A stretch of 64,000 nucleotides of DNA from Echinarachnius parma (GCA_037951105.1 JBAMJV010005494.1:78501-142500); one strand, 5' to 3'; positions 22,090 to 33,976 are shown, numbered from the stretch's first letter. Translations and numbers: made by a program. Notes: a model not told the origin generated them from the sequence alone.

Positions 22090-22594
22090 TTAAAGGGATA
22101 GTTGAGTTTTGGTCATACTGAATTTTAGTAACAGAAACCGGCACCATTACATTACAAACTAACAGTTATAACTCCACCATGCCCGAAAGGAATACAAAAT
22201 TACAAATGACTAGTAAAAAGCCTGTAATATCATTTTAAAACTATTAAAACTCAAGAGGGCGCTTTCTAAAAACTCATTGGTTTCAACCATTTTAAACACA
22301 ATATTGTGCATACTTGATGTTTTGTTGAAATAGTGATTAGATAGAGAGATAATCAACAACTACATGTATATAACTGCTGGTTTAGAATTATTGAATAATA
22401 ATTGTGGGGCCCCACAATTATTACAAATGGTTATGTTTATGGATATTTCAGCCATTTCTGAACCGATTTTAATCAAATAAAGTTTATGCTGTCATTAAAA
22501 TTGTAAGCTCTTTCAAATTTTTCAGTTTTTCATTATCTCACTATTATATTTTTTTGTGTAGCGCCCTCTATACCAAAACTCAACTCTCCCTTTA
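22090..22594 (-). mobile_element. TTAA-type MITE, family B, copy 2
   Basis: TTAAAGGGATAGTTGAGTTT at the left and AAACTCAACTCTCCCTTTAA at the right. It is in opposite orientation to copy 1; the landmarks appear as reverse complements (TAACTCCACCATGC, GAGGGCGCTTTCT, GGGGCCCCACAATTATT). Confidence 0.85.
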
Positions 22595-22669
22595 AATTTG
22601 ATATACCATTTATATTTTCCATACACCCACACCCTGGATATTCTCAGCCAGTCCTATATGGGTTAAACT

Positions 22670-23560
22670 TGTAACAAAAAGGTCTGACTTGTACAATGTA
22701 GTTCAGAGTGTGTTATCTTATCCTTTGGCGATCTGTCAGCATTGTAAGTCTGGTCTGACTATCCATTACTTTAAAGGGATGCCTGTAAAGTGTCTAACTC
22801 CACGAAAATTACTTGGAGCTTCCTCGTTTCTCTTCTACCGTGTTGTTTAGCTTATGGTAAGAGAAGAATAAAATAGGGTTAGATTTTTTCAAATGCCCCT
22901 TTAGTATGACGATATCTATCATTCAGCTCAAAAGCGTTAACAAACGGTCATAAACCTCATAAACGTCCGTTGTAAAAGCTGACGCATATTTTCGCTTTTT
23001 TTAACCAGGAAAGCAGTGTTCCTTCTCAATGAAACTTTCACACATCATTCGGACATATCTTACAATGATTTTGGTACAGGATTGAAGTCTCAAATGTCAT
23101 TTTGGGCAATATCTGACACTTTACAGGCCTCACTTTAACCCATTGCCAGTTTTTACTAATTATCAATTATTAGCCTGAGAAGCATTGGACAGTATGTATT
23201 TTTGGACCAGTCCTGAATGGGTAAAAAATGAAAAAGGTCTGACTCGTAGTTCAGAGTGTGTTATCTTATCCTCCAGGCGATCTATCAGCATTGTAAGTCT
23301 GGTCTGACTGTCCGATTACTGGCCAGTTTTTACTAATTATCAATTATTAGCCTGAGAAACATTGAACATGTATTTTTGGACCAGTCCTGAATGGGTTAAA
23401 AATGAAAAAGGTCTGACTCCTAGTTCAAAGTGTGTTATCTTATCCTTTGGCGATCTTTCAGCATTGTAAGTCTGGTTTGACTGTCTGATTAGTTTACCCA
23501 CTGCCAGACTTAGCCATGATAAGGCTGATACATGTAGATGTATCCGAGGATTGTGAAATG
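22670..23560. repeat. Tandem array of about 180-bp units with a nested MITE
   Basis: GGTCTGACT..TA...AGTTCA.AGTGTG and TTATCTTATCCT starts fall near 22681, 23237 and 23411. Each unit ends in GCATTGTAAGTCTGGTCTGACT and CCATTGCCAGTTTTTACTAA (family G-like). The first unit is 367 bp longer because it holds the family S element. Confidence 0.75.
22771..23138. mobile_element. TTAA-type MITE, family S, copy 1
   Basis: TTAAAGGGATGCCTGTAAAG and TTTACAGGCCTCACTTTAA are mirrored apart from a short gap. It lies at a TTTAACCCA site of the surrounding tandem unit. Unit 3 of that array, TTTACCCACTGCCAG near 23493, shows the uninterrupted site. A truncated second copy lies at 53997-54115. Confidence 0.8.
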
Positions 23561-23885
23561 TATGTTATACCAAAATCAAAATGCCTTGGAAGGGTTAATC
23601 ATTAGTCTCCGATGATCTATCAATATCTTGCAAGTGTTGAGATTATGTCACCACCATTGCTCCCATCAGGGCTTTATTGCCATTTTCACTGTCAGGGTGT
23701 GAGCGAACCTTTTCTGTTTTTTTGTTTCTACATTATTAGTAGCATCTCTGAATAACAAGGTTTATATTTGGCAGTAACCTTTGTAGATAATATCTAGAAC
23801 AGTATCATGTAGTTATACAAAGGAAGGGAATAAGAATAGCATAAAAGGATTTGGACAGAATGAAAAGAAGATTAGGGGAATTAAA
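23561..23885. other. No feature seen
   Basis: Unique-looking non-coding sequence leading into the polypurine array. Confidence 0.3.
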
Positions 23886-25075
23886 ATGAGATGGGGAAGG
23901 AGGAGGAGGAGGAAGAGGAGAAGGTGGAGAAGCAGAGAGGGAGGAGGAGAAGAGGAAGAGGAGGAAGAGGAAAGGGAGAAGGAGGAAAAGGAGAAGGAGG
24001 AGAAGGCAGAGGAGAAAGAGGAGGAGGAGGAGGAGGAGGAGGAGGAGGAGGAGGAGGAGGAGGAGGAGGAGGAGGAGGAGGAGGAGGAGGAGGAGGAGGA
24101 GGAGGAGGAGGAGGAGGAGGAGGAAGAGGAAAGGGAGAAGGAGGAAAAGGAGAAGGAGGAGAAGGCAGAGGAGAAAGAGGAGGAGGAGGAGGAGGAGGAG
24201 GAGGAGGAGGAGGAGGAGGAGGAGGAGGAGGAGGAGGAGGAGGAGGAGGAGGAGGAGGAGGAGAAGGAGGAGGAAGAGGAGAAGGAGGAGGAGCAGAATG
24301 AGGAGGCAGAGGAGGCAAAGGAGGAGAAGGCAGAGGAGAAAGAGGGGGAGAAAGGGGAGGAAGAGGAGGAGCAGAAGGAGGAGGAGGTAGAAGAGTAAGA
24401 GGAGGAGAAGGAGGATGAGGAGGCAGGGGAGGAGGAGGAGGAAGAGGAGGAGGAGAAGGAAGACGAGGTGAGGAGAAAGAGGAGAAGGAGCAAGACAGGG
24501 AGGAGGAGGAGGCAGAGGAGGGGGAGGAATAGGAGGAGGAGGAGGAGGAGGAGGAGGAGGAGGAGGAGGAGGAGGAGGAGGAGGAGGAGGAGGAGGAGGA
24601 GGAGGAGGAGGAGGAGGAGGAGGGGGAGGGGAGGGGGAGGGGGAGGGGGAGGGGGAGGGGGAGGGGGAGGGGGAGGGGGAGGGGGAGGGGGAGGGGGAGG
24701 GGGAGGGGAGGGGGAGGGGGAGGAGGAGGAGGAGGAGGAGGAGGAGGAGGAGGAGGAGGAGGAGGAGGAGGAGGAGGAGGAGGAGGAGGAGGAGGAGCAG
24801 AAGGAGTAGGAGGCAGAGGAGGTTTAGGAGGAGGATAAGGCAGAGGAGAAAGAGGAGAAGGAGGAGAAGGAGCAAGACAGGGAGGAGGAGGAGGAGGAGG
24901 AGGAGGAGGAGGAGGAGGAGGAGGAGGAGGAGGAGGAGGAGGAGGAGGAGGAGGAGGAGGAGGAGGAGGGGAGGGGGAGGAGGAGGAGGAGGAGGAGGAG
25001 GAGGAGGAGGAGGAGGAGGAGGAGGAGGAGGAGGAGGAGGAAGAAGAGGAGAAGGAGGACAGGATGAAAGAATAG
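23886..25075 (+). repeat. 1.2-kb GGA polypurine array
   Basis: Almost every base on this strand is A or G for about 1.2 kb. Long pure GGA stretches (24020-24120, 24178-24260, 24535-24620, 24885-24965, 24980-25040) alternate with impure GGA/GAA text, and 24622-24720 is a GGGGGA hexanucleotide array. The impure block AAGAGGAAAGGGAGAAGG occurs at 23964 and again at 24123, showing duplication of a 159-bp module. Glu/Gly/Arg-rich or Pro/Leu/Ser-rich frames on both strands are artefacts of the triplet period. Confidence 0.95.
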
Positions 25076-25369
25076 GGGAAAGAAACCTCAAACTTTTCCT
25101 TCTCACACCAACCCTACATCTCCCCCTATCCCTGCCTCCCTCGACCCACCCCACCTACCTCCAGGTCCTATGTTTTGCCTTTATATTTGACTTCTATGAT
25201 ATACCTGTGCGATATCTGGACTGAGAGATGACAGAATCGCCCTGTGACATTCATGGGCTGATTGACTGACAAGCATATAACTCAATGTACTTTTATATTA
25301 TGTGGGTTATGACAACAATGGTGGTGTGATACAGTGAGAGAGAGAGAAATAGAATGTGGGGCTTGGAGC
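25076..25369. other. No feature seen
   Basis: C-rich then AT-rich sequence, non-coding. Confidence 0.3.
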
Positions 25370-26075
25370 CTTTCCATTCCGGAAATGACAATAAGAACTT
25401 CTGAAAGGGTGACATTCGAAGAAACATAAAACAGGATTTGGCATTCCAAATGTCTCTTTCGTCATAAAGATATAAACATGATTGAAGGATTCAGATTCGA
25501 AAGAAAGAACCTTAAAAGGTCGATATCCAAAGCAGACAAAAAGAACAAAACAGCCCAATATATTATGGAAATCATTCCATTTTTCTCATTCATTCATTTG
25601 TTCACTCATTAAGAATCTCTAAAATGGTGACATTGAATGTTGGTAAAGGAACAAAACTGCCCAATATCTCCTGGAATCGTTCCATTTTTGTCATTCATTC
25701 ATTTGTTCAATCATTAAGCTATCTCTGAAAGGGTGACATTCAAGGAACAAAACTGCCAAAGATCTCATGGAATCATTCCATTCTTGTCATTCATTAATTT
25801 GTTCAATCATTAAGAATCTCTGAAAGGGTGGCATTCAAGGCAGGTAGAAAAGCAAAACTGCCCAAATGACAATAAGAACCTGTGAAAGGTTGACATCAAA
25901 AGCAGACAAAAGAGCAAAACAGCCAAATATCTCCTGGAATCATTCCATTTTTCTCATTCATTAATTTGTTCAATCATTCAGAATCTCTCTAAGGGTGACA
26001 TTTATGGTAGATAGAAGAACAAAACTGCCAAAAATCTTCTGAAATCATTCCATTTTTTTAATTAATTTGTTCAAT
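25370..26075. repeat. Minisatellite of about 100-bp units
   Basis: ATCATTCCATTTTTCTCATTC, ATTTGTTCA.TCATTAAGAATC, GGGTGACATTCAA and GAACAAAACTGCC recur. CATTCCAT falls at 25573, 25678, 25774, 25941 and 26046, spacing 105, 96, 167 and 105 bp. Confidence 0.8.
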
Positions 26076-26859
26076 TGTCAATTGTAAAAATATATAAATA
26101 GACAATCATAGAAGCCAGACTTGGTAAAGAAAGTACTCCCTTTAAGCTAAATCTCACCTGGGCAAAGGAATAGCTTCAAACATATTTTAAAAAGGATCCA
26201 GGTCTATAAATCCTTCATGATAGTAGAGAACCTTTCAATATTAAAATATATTGACTATCTTTACTACAGCCATGTGAAAGAGCTTTAATAAGTAGTTATT
26301 ACTTTCTTTCTTTTGATAACGTATGAAGTTCCCAAAATATAGCTGAAAAGAACCCGTAATTAATTGTAGAAACTATAATTCATGTTTGAGTGGACATATC
26401 TCATACTTTTTAAAGATCTAGCCCATCTATAGCTGGTTGGAAGCAATACTTGGGTTGGGGTCTATGGAGAATAATGTATGTTATAATACTTCAATCAAAT
26501 GCATTGAATAGATTACAATTATATTGTTGTGCATTGTTCATGGAGCTTAGCTAATAAGATTCTCCCCCAACAATTAATAAATTATATTGAATACATAATA
26601 ATTCATTCATTTCATTCATTTCATTTTATTTCCTACCACAAAAAAGGGAAAATCAATTTGGCAAGTTGCCCAATACATTCTAGTTAAAAAAAAAAAACAT
26701 TTAGGATTTAGGATAAATGATAAATTTGTTCCCCCAAAAGATGACAAATTCATTATAGATCTTGCATTTTCTTCACAGCATGACATCATTTCCGATCCTG
26801 ACTGGCCAAGATCTAGTAACGCATCGCATCAGGAGAGTCTGTCACCTGAGCACACACTC
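26076..26859. other. No gene seen
   Basis: AT-rich. A piece at 26425-26475 resembles the middle of family G (TTGGGTTGGGGTCTATGGAG). A TTCA/TTTCATT run lies near 26600-26625. Confidence 0.35.
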
Positions 26860-27930
26860 TCTTTGTGCGCGTCACGTCCACGGGCTCATCATGACATGAT
26901 AGCGGAAGTATGATAATTGCCCATGGGAAATATTCCTTTCTTGTCGTTTATTCTTTTTCTTATATAAAGGTGCATTGAGGGTTCTGGAACTCTGATATGA
27001 TTTAATAATAATTTGGAATGGGGCAAATTTGTATCATTATTTTTACAAATTCCTTCTCTCTACAATAATTTCTACATTTGGGTAAACATTTGCATTGTGC
27101 ACATCACGTCCACGGGCTCATCATGACATGATAGCGGAAGTATGATAATTGCGCAATGGAATGTTCCTTTCTTGTCATTTATTCTTTTTCTTCTAATTCT
27201 TAAAGGTGCATTGAGGGTTCTGGAACTCTGATTTGATTTAATAATAATTTGGAATGGGGCAAATTTGTATATTATTTTTACAAATTCCTTCTCTCTACAA
27301 TAATTTCTACATTTGGGTAAACATTTGCATTGTGCGCATCACGTCCACGGGCTCATCATGACATGATAGCGGAAGTATGATAATTGCCCATGGGAAATAT
27401 TCCTTTCTTGTCATTTATTCTTTTTCTTCTAATTCTTAAAGGTGCATTGAGGGTTCTGGAACTCTGATTTGATTTAATAATAATTTGGAATGGGGCAAAT
27501 TTGTATCATTATTTTTACAAATTCCTTCTCTCTACAATAATTTCTACATTTGGGTAAACATTTGCAATGTGCGCATCACGTCCACGGGCTCATCATGACA
27601 TGATAGTGGAAGTATGATAATTGCGCGATGGAATATTCCTTTCTTGTCATGTATTCTTTGTATTCTTATTTAAGGTGCATGGAGGGTTTAGGAATTCTGA
27701 TTTCATTTAATATTGATATTTATAGGTGCAATTATTATGAAGTATTATCATTTCTACATTTCAGCAAACACTCGCTTTGTTCACATCACGTCCACAGGCT
27801 CATCATGACATGATAGCGGAAGTACGATGATTGCCCATGGGGAATATTCCCTTTTTCTGATCTCAGTCATTTCTTTCCTTCTTTTCCTTTCTTTAGTCAT
27901 TTATTCTTTATCTTCTTCTTAAAGGTGCAT
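26860..27930. repeat. 235-bp satellite, five units
   Basis: TCACGTCCACGGGCTCATC starts fall at 26872, 27104, 27339, 27576 and 27786 (periods 232, 235, 237 and 210). Units 1-4 are almost identical. Unit 5 has diverged except in the first 50 bp, which hold TCATGACATGATAGCGGAAG. Each unit also holds AAGGTGCATTGAGGGTTCTG. Confidence 0.9.
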
Positions 27931-28751
27931 AATGGCTTTTGGAATTTCGATTAGATTTGATTTGATGTAATAATAACATGATACAATTCAACAATAGCAG
28001 AAGTATCATACATGTTTTATTGAACTGTATATATTTTTCAATACCATAAACTAAATCCAGTTCTAATTGTTATCAAGTGGTTCGTGTTGTTCTTACTGGT
28101 GATTGTATGCAATTTTGAAGCTAGATCTATCCAAGCTTCCATACCATAGAATTGGCTGTGTTATTTTCAAGTAAACTCCTTGATATTTTGACCACAGACA
28201 GAAATATAATTTGATACCATTGTCAAGAGCCAGAATGTCTCTTTAATACTTTAGCCCTACTTTCCATATACTTTATTTTGCAGAACTTTAATCATGAGGG
28301 TTCTGTTTGCAAGCCTGTCTGCTACACCGAAGCAAGGTCTTCCTGGAAGTCATCAGACATGAAATCCTTTAAAAGAGAACAGCATTATTGATTCAACACA
28401 CTGCAAATGTCCTTTATTCAAAAAGTGAATTATATTTCCAGACTGAGATATATGATATTTGAAAATGGACCATTCATTGATTGTTTCAAATCCTCAACTT
28501 TCTAGAAAAACAATTTCATGTTTTTCGCGAGAAGTTCAGGTTTGACATGATCGTAAAAACCAGACATAATTGATTTGATTCGTTCCGCTGTTATATTTAG
28601 TACATTCAAGAAAATAATTACATTTTACAGACATAATGAGAAATGCGATACTTAGGAGACATATACCATTTATTGATTCTGTTCTACATTTTCTAAACTA
28701 ATTACTTCTTCTACTTCTTCTTCTTCCAGTACTGTGCAGAACCTCCTAGGA
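27931..28751. other. No gene seen
   Basis: AT-rich unique-looking sequence with a short CTT-rich tract near 28708-28730. Confidence 0.35.
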
Positions 28752-29231
28752 CAGAGATGCCAACCTTCACAAACCAAAAAAAGGTATTCTGAGAGGTAAA
28801 AAAAAGTATTTTGAACCCCAAAAAAGTATTTTCAGAGTTGCCAACCTTTAGAGGCAAAAAAACATATTTTTTCGCTTAGCCAATTCGCGCAGCAAAAATA
28901 CCCTTTACGCGCGCGTTAATATAAAAGTTGGTTCGGTCGATCACACCAGCGTTTGAATGAGTTTGTTCGGTTTATTTGTGTTATATTTAAAATATGTATC
29001 TGGAGTAATAGTTTATCAGGGTTCAACGTAAATCTTTTTGCCGTTTTCCGATCGTTTCTATAGAGAGTACAAACAAAATATTAAAAAATTTTAAAAAAAT
29101 AATAATAATTGTTTTTTTTTTTCATTTTTTTTTCCCCCAAAAAACGTATTTTATTAGGGGAAAACGTACTGCCGTATTTTGAGTGAAAAAACGTAACAAA
29201 TACGGCAAAAACGGAATGGTTGGCATCTCTG
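28752..29231. mobile_element. Element family M, copy 1 (CAGAGATGCCAACC ends)
   Basis: CAGAGATGCCAACC is mirrored by GGTTGGCATCTCTG. TAGGA flanks both sides, a 5-bp target duplication. 480 bp with GTATTTTGAACCCCAAAAA, a CGCGCG-containing block and a poly-T centre. No protein. A second copy lies at 39644-40111. hAT-like by its ends, which is inference. Confidence 0.8.
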
Positions 29232-29309
29232 TAGGAATATATACTTACCAACCCAAATAATACTTTTTTTCACGAGGGCTATTTTGAAAATTTTGAGGGA
29301 AATCAAAAT

Positions 29310-29468
29310 CCAAACACTTCAATCGTAAATTATATCTTTAACGAAAGGGACACCCGAAAAACCAAACCCTGTTCCATGCTATATACATATACAACAATGT
29401 GTATAACATAATCACTAGAGTTCTAAGTAAGATTTGTGGATGTGGGCAATGTTACTAGATCCCTTTAA
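29310..29468. mobile_element. Family A, truncated copy 4
   Basis: Only the right part is present: CAAACACTTCAATCGTAAAT through GTTACTAGATCCCTTTAA. It directly follows family M copy 1. Confidence 0.65.
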
Positions 29469-29720
29469 GCAATGTTAACAATAAAGTGGACTGATTGATG
29501 CATCAAGCGTAGTTTCCCTCTCATCACTCTACCTGATTTCATCTCCCGTTCCGTGTAAACATTTTGCAGTGCGATCTCATTTTCTGGTCGCAAACAATCA
29601 AACGAGTCTTGATGGTGTGCCTTTCTAATTGTTACCCCTTTGAGGGTTCTGCCCTAGAAACCTGGGGACTCGTTGTCTGAATTTACACATTTTTGTGTAG
29701 TGGTTCTTTTGTGTGTTAAT
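29469..29720. other. No feature seen
   Basis: Non-coding sequence between two family A copies. Confidence 0.3.
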
Positions 29721-30110
29721 TTAAAGGGATCTAGTAACTTTGTTGGCACATGCAAAAAGTGATGAGTGATTAATGAAATGTGTATTGGATTAATCTGATA
29801 TGTCCCCAAAGTAATGTGTGAAAATTTCACGTTAATTGGATGTTTTTTGGCTGACATATGAGCAAAAATGCAAAGTGATATTCACTAACTCATTGTACTT
29901 ACTTTGTACACGGCATGAAATTATCCCATAGACAATTTCATATCTGAACACTTCAATCGTAAATATCTTTTGAACGAAGTGGAAATTCGAAAAAACCGAA
30001 ACCTGTCCTGTGCTTTTATTGTTAATATGAATATATGATAAGGTATGAGAGAGCCACTAGAGTTCCAAGTAAGTTTTGAGGATTTGGACAGTGTTACTAA
30101 GTCCCTTTAA
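29721..30110 (+). mobile_element. TTAA-type MITE, family A, copy 5
   Basis: 390 bp from TTAAAGGGATCTAGTAAC to GTTACTAAGTCCCTTTAA, full length. Confidence 0.85.
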
Positions 30111-30297
30111 GCATGAATGTTCTGCTGACTAAAAAGAGATATTGTTCTGCAGTAATGGCTGTCAACTCATGTTTGTCTGAATGTAAAAGAGATTCCTCCG
30201 CTAGCTCTTTTCACATTTATAAAAACTAAAATAAAGAATGCCTGACCTGTTTTTGTATGGAAATTAAATCAAACATGCCTGTATTTGTATACTAGTA

Positions 30298-30380
30298 TTA
30301 ACCCATTGCCTACAGTAACCTTGTGGGACCTGTATTAATACTATATAAATTTCAAAGTCTAGTACTAGTGAACAGGTTAA
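30298..30380. mobile_element. TTAA unit, family E
   Basis: TTAACCCATTGCCTACAG to GTGAACAGGTTAA, 83 bp. Confidence 0.65.
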
Positions 30381-30618
30381 GTTGGTATAACATTCATTCT
30401 AATGTATTTTTACCTTTCTAAATGCAACCTACTTTTTAGCCTAACGTTTGTTTAGAAACTAACCATGTATTGTATACTTTTCAATAAAGAACAACAAAAT
30501 ATGGAAGGTGGAACTAATAAAGCCATTGAACACCATTTGATTTTCGTGTCAAACAAAATGCAGATTCATCAAAGAGCCAATGCAGCCAATGTATTCTTCA
30601 GGGCCAGTCATGAATCGG
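30381..30618. other. No feature seen
   Basis: Non-coding. A 79-residue frame that starts here runs into the next MITE and has no domain. Confidence 0.3.
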
Positions 30619-31144
30619 TTAAAGGGATAGTTTCCGTAAAGAGTACAGTTTTGGTCAAACTGAATTTTAATAACCAAAACCTGCACCATTACATTACAAA
30701 CTAATAGTTATAACTCCACCATGATCGAAAGGTATAACATATTACAAACGACTAAGTAAAAAGCCTGTTATCATTACAAAAAGAGCCGTTAAATCTCAAG
30801 AGGGATCTCTCTCTAAAAATGCATTGGTTTCAACCATTTTAAATAAAAAATTGTGCATGTGATGTTTTGTTAAAATGATCATTAAATAGAGAGATCATTA
30901 TCAACTATTTAAAAATAAGCATTTTTTTGTTAACGGCTGGTTCAAAATTATTGAGTTATTGTGGGGCCCCACAATAATTACAAATGGTTATCAGCCGTAT
31001 CTGAACCGAGTTTGATCAAATAAAGTTTATTCTGTCTTTAACGTTGCATGCTCTTTCAAACTTGACACTCAGTTTTTCATTACCTCACAAAAAATTATTT
31101 TGTGCATGCAGCGCCCTCTATACCAAAACTCAACTATCCCTTTA
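30619..31144 (-). mobile_element. TTAA-type MITE, family B, copy 3
   Basis: It begins TTAAAGGGATAGTTTCCG and ends AAACTCAACTATCCCTTTAA. A short extra block, GTAAAGAGTAC, lies inside the left end. Interior landmarks are as in copy 2. Confidence 0.85.
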
Positions 31145-31298
31145 AGTAAACATTAGGCATTCCACTTGAAAGCCGAAAAGGCGAGGCTGCAATTTAATCT
31201 GATTAGATTGAATGATTACAAATGTACACATTCAGGTCCAGAGAGAGGGAGAAAAAAGGGCGAGCAATCTGGAGATTATGGAATTTTTGTTTGAACAA

Positions 31299-32465
31299 TA
31301 GATTCTGTTTTCCCCAAGAGACAAGCGTCCGAAAGGAGTGGGGGATAATTTGATTTGCGCGCTCATGAATGCAAATACCGGTTTACCATAATATATTTTA
31401 GTTTATTTTACTTCATGAATGTAGAAAGTAAACCTTGCATTTTTGTATCTGCATTGTTTCATGGATAGTGCATAAAGAATGTCTTAAAGGGCAACATCTC
31501 TATTAAAAAAGTATGTCTCACATGAGGAAAATTCACTATTTAAGATTTTTTGGCTTGTTTCCATATATTCTGTTTTCCCCAAGAGACAAGCGCCCGAAAG
31601 GAGCGGAGGATAATTTGATTTGCGCGCTCATGAATGCAAATAAAGTTATACCATAATATATTTTTATTTTCATTAAGTTTATTTTACTTCATGAATGTAG
31701 AAAGCAAACCTCGCATTTTTTATCTGCATTGTTTCATGGATAGTGCATAAAGAATGTCTTAAAGGGCAACATCTCTTTTTAAAAAGTACATGTATGTCTC
31801 ACATGAGAAAAATTCACTATTTAAGATTTGTTGGCTTGTTTCCATAGATTCTGTTTTCCCCAAGAGACAAGCGTCAGAAAGGAATGGAGGATAATTCGAT
31901 TTGCGCACTCATGAATGCAAATAAAGTTATGTATACCATAATATATTTTTGTTTTCATTTTGTTTTATTTTACTTCATTTTTTATATTTTTTTATATTTT
32001 ACGTAGAAAGTAATGTAGCAGTCACACCGCAAAACCGAATCCAAACCGACACGAGATCGAACTTCCACTTTATCGGGCACCGACAAGAGCCTGAAGTGGG
32101 GTTAGCACTCAGTCTCAACAAAAGAGACCGACAATTCCGATACCACTCCGACACCAAACCGCTAGCACCCCGAACGTTCCCGAAACGTCCCCTGAACGTC
32201 CCCTGAACGTCCCCGGAACGTCCCCGGAACGTCCCCGGAACGTCCCCGAAACGTCCCCGAAACGTCCCCGAATTGTTCGGTCTCGTGTCGGTTTGGATTC
32301 GGTTTGGCGGTGTGACTGCTACATTAACCTTGCGGGGGTTTTGATCTGCTTGTTTTATGAAATGGTGCATAAAGAATGTCTTAAAAGGCAAAATCTCTAT
32401 TTTAAAAATGTCTCACATGTGAAAAAGTCACTATTCAAGATTTTTTGGCTTGTTTCAATGGATAA
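31299..32465. repeat. Tandem array of about 275-bp units
   Basis: TTCTGTTTTCCCCAAGAGAC starts at 31302, 31568 and 31849. Each unit continues with TTGATTTGCGCGCTCATGAA, TGTAGAAAG.AAACC and AGAATGTCTTAAAGGGCAA. The third unit is split by the element at 32014-32324 and finishes near 32465. Confidence 0.85.
32014..32324. mobile_element. PIF/Harbinger-like MITE (family D) with internal 10-bp repeats
   Basis: The ends TGTAGCAGTCACACCGC and GCGGTGTGACTGCTACA are mirrored, and the mirror continues through CCGAATCCAAACCGACACGAGA. TAA lies directly outside both ends (32011-32013 and 32325-32327). The same place in the neighbouring tandem units reads AGAAAGTAAACCTTGC, the empty site. Between the arms, AACGTCCCCG-type decamers are repeated about ten times (32180-32272). 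A 3-bp TAA/TTA duplication is the hallmark of PIF/Harbinger. Confidence 0.8.
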
Positions 32466-32529
32466 GTAAATTGTGGTCACTGCACGGAAATATAATATTT
32501 GCATTGCAGAAGAACAGCCTTTGGCTGCA

Positions 32530-32745
32530 ACATGTTGAAATTAAATCAAATCAAATCAAATTATTAAAGCAAATCAAATCAAATTATATTCAATTTAAAC
32601 TTAATTAATTCAAATCAAATACAAAATTTATATTCCATTTAAACTGAATCAAATCAAATCAAATCAAATTATATTACATTAAACTAAATAAAATAAAATA
32701 AAATCAATTAAACTAAATCAAATTTAATCAAATCAAATCATGGGT
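32530..32745. repeat. AAATC microsatellite, imperfect
   Basis: AAATC units broken by ATTATATT and TTTAAACT pieces. Confidence 0.8.
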
Positions 32746-33976
32746 ACTCAAGCTCAAACTCATTTACCATTGGCGGATACATAGACAATTTATTTCCGTA
32801 CGCTTCATCACAAAACATCCTTTAATAAGGTTGATTTCAATATGTCTATCAAGGGCTACTTGTTAGTTGACAAAGAAAAAACATATATTTGTATATCAGA
32901 TGATGACGTCATAATGAAGGGAAATTGAGCTTTTCCTATTGGTTGATTACCGATGCATAATCCGGTATAGTAAACGTTACTACCCGGGAACGTGCACTAT
33001 AACATCAATTTATGCACGCTATGTGTGTACAAATTTCCCATAGAGAGCCAAACGAGCCACGTAGGGGATGGCCTTGGAGTGCGTAACGTGTGTTAATGCG
33101 CCTGTTCTTGAATGGGAAATCTGTGCAATGCGCGCAGTTATTTATAACACGCGCTGGCGCTGGCACAAAGTACTCAAGGCCTACAATAGATCAATGGAGG
33201 GAACACTCACAACATGAGCAAGGTGGTTCAACAATATGATAACAAAATCAGTTCCTAAAATTAATCATCTTATATAACAAATAGTACATGATTCTTGTCG
33301 TTAAATATTCCACAATACATACCTTTACATTTTGAATTTCACTCGTGCAATTATATTGCACTCGGCCTGCGGCCTCGATGCAATATTAAATGCACTCGAG
33401 AAATTAAAACTGTATCGGTGTCTATTCTGGTATATTCAGCTCCAAACCATGCACTATTTGTATAAAAGTAAATGTACATGTATGTATGGATTCAGCATTG
33501 TATTTCGTTTTCTTTGGAAGTGGATGAATTATACAAATTGCCAACACTTGTAACTAGAGAGTGATTGAATGCATTACATGTACATTTGCTTTGCTTGTGT
33601 GTGGACGTGTGAGAGCAAATGTGTGTGTATGGGTATGTTTGCATTTTGTTTGTGTGAGAAAATTAATATGTAGATTTTTATTACATGTGTCTATGTTTAT
33701 ATGAGCAAATATGTGCTTAGTATATAATTTAGATAGATCTCTGTGTACATACTATATGGTGGTTTTGTGTGAATGTTATAAATGTATTTGTTATCTAATG
33801 TAGATAGTAAACAACTGATAATGTATTCGGAACAAATTATGACGTGATAAATACTAAGTGTATGATGAGTATAATATAACTCTACAAAGGCGTGAAAATA
33901 CTTAAATTACAATTTGTCTCCATTGTTATGAAGTTGAACAATTTTATCGAAATCAGAAAATTACATTGTAAAAACA
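32746..33976. other. No gene seen
   Basis: Mixed sequence. CACTCGGCCTGCGGCCTCGA near 33360 is a word I associate with dispersed marine-invertebrate repeats. GTGTG-rich text lies at 33590-33660. No exon recognised. Confidence 0.35.

Noticed and set aside
23805..25154. 449-codon minus-strand frame rich in Leu/Pro/Ser and overlapping plus-strand Glu/Gly/Arg frames
   Set aside because: All arise from the GGA triplet repeat, which is open in every frame; not coding.
26860..27930. CRISPR-like array
   Set aside because: Whole units of 235 bp are repeated without unique spacers, and the genome is clearly eukaryotic; it is a satellite.
31949..32391. 85- and 130-codon frames on opposite strands
   Set aside because: They translate the mirrored arms and decamer array of the Harbinger-like MITE.
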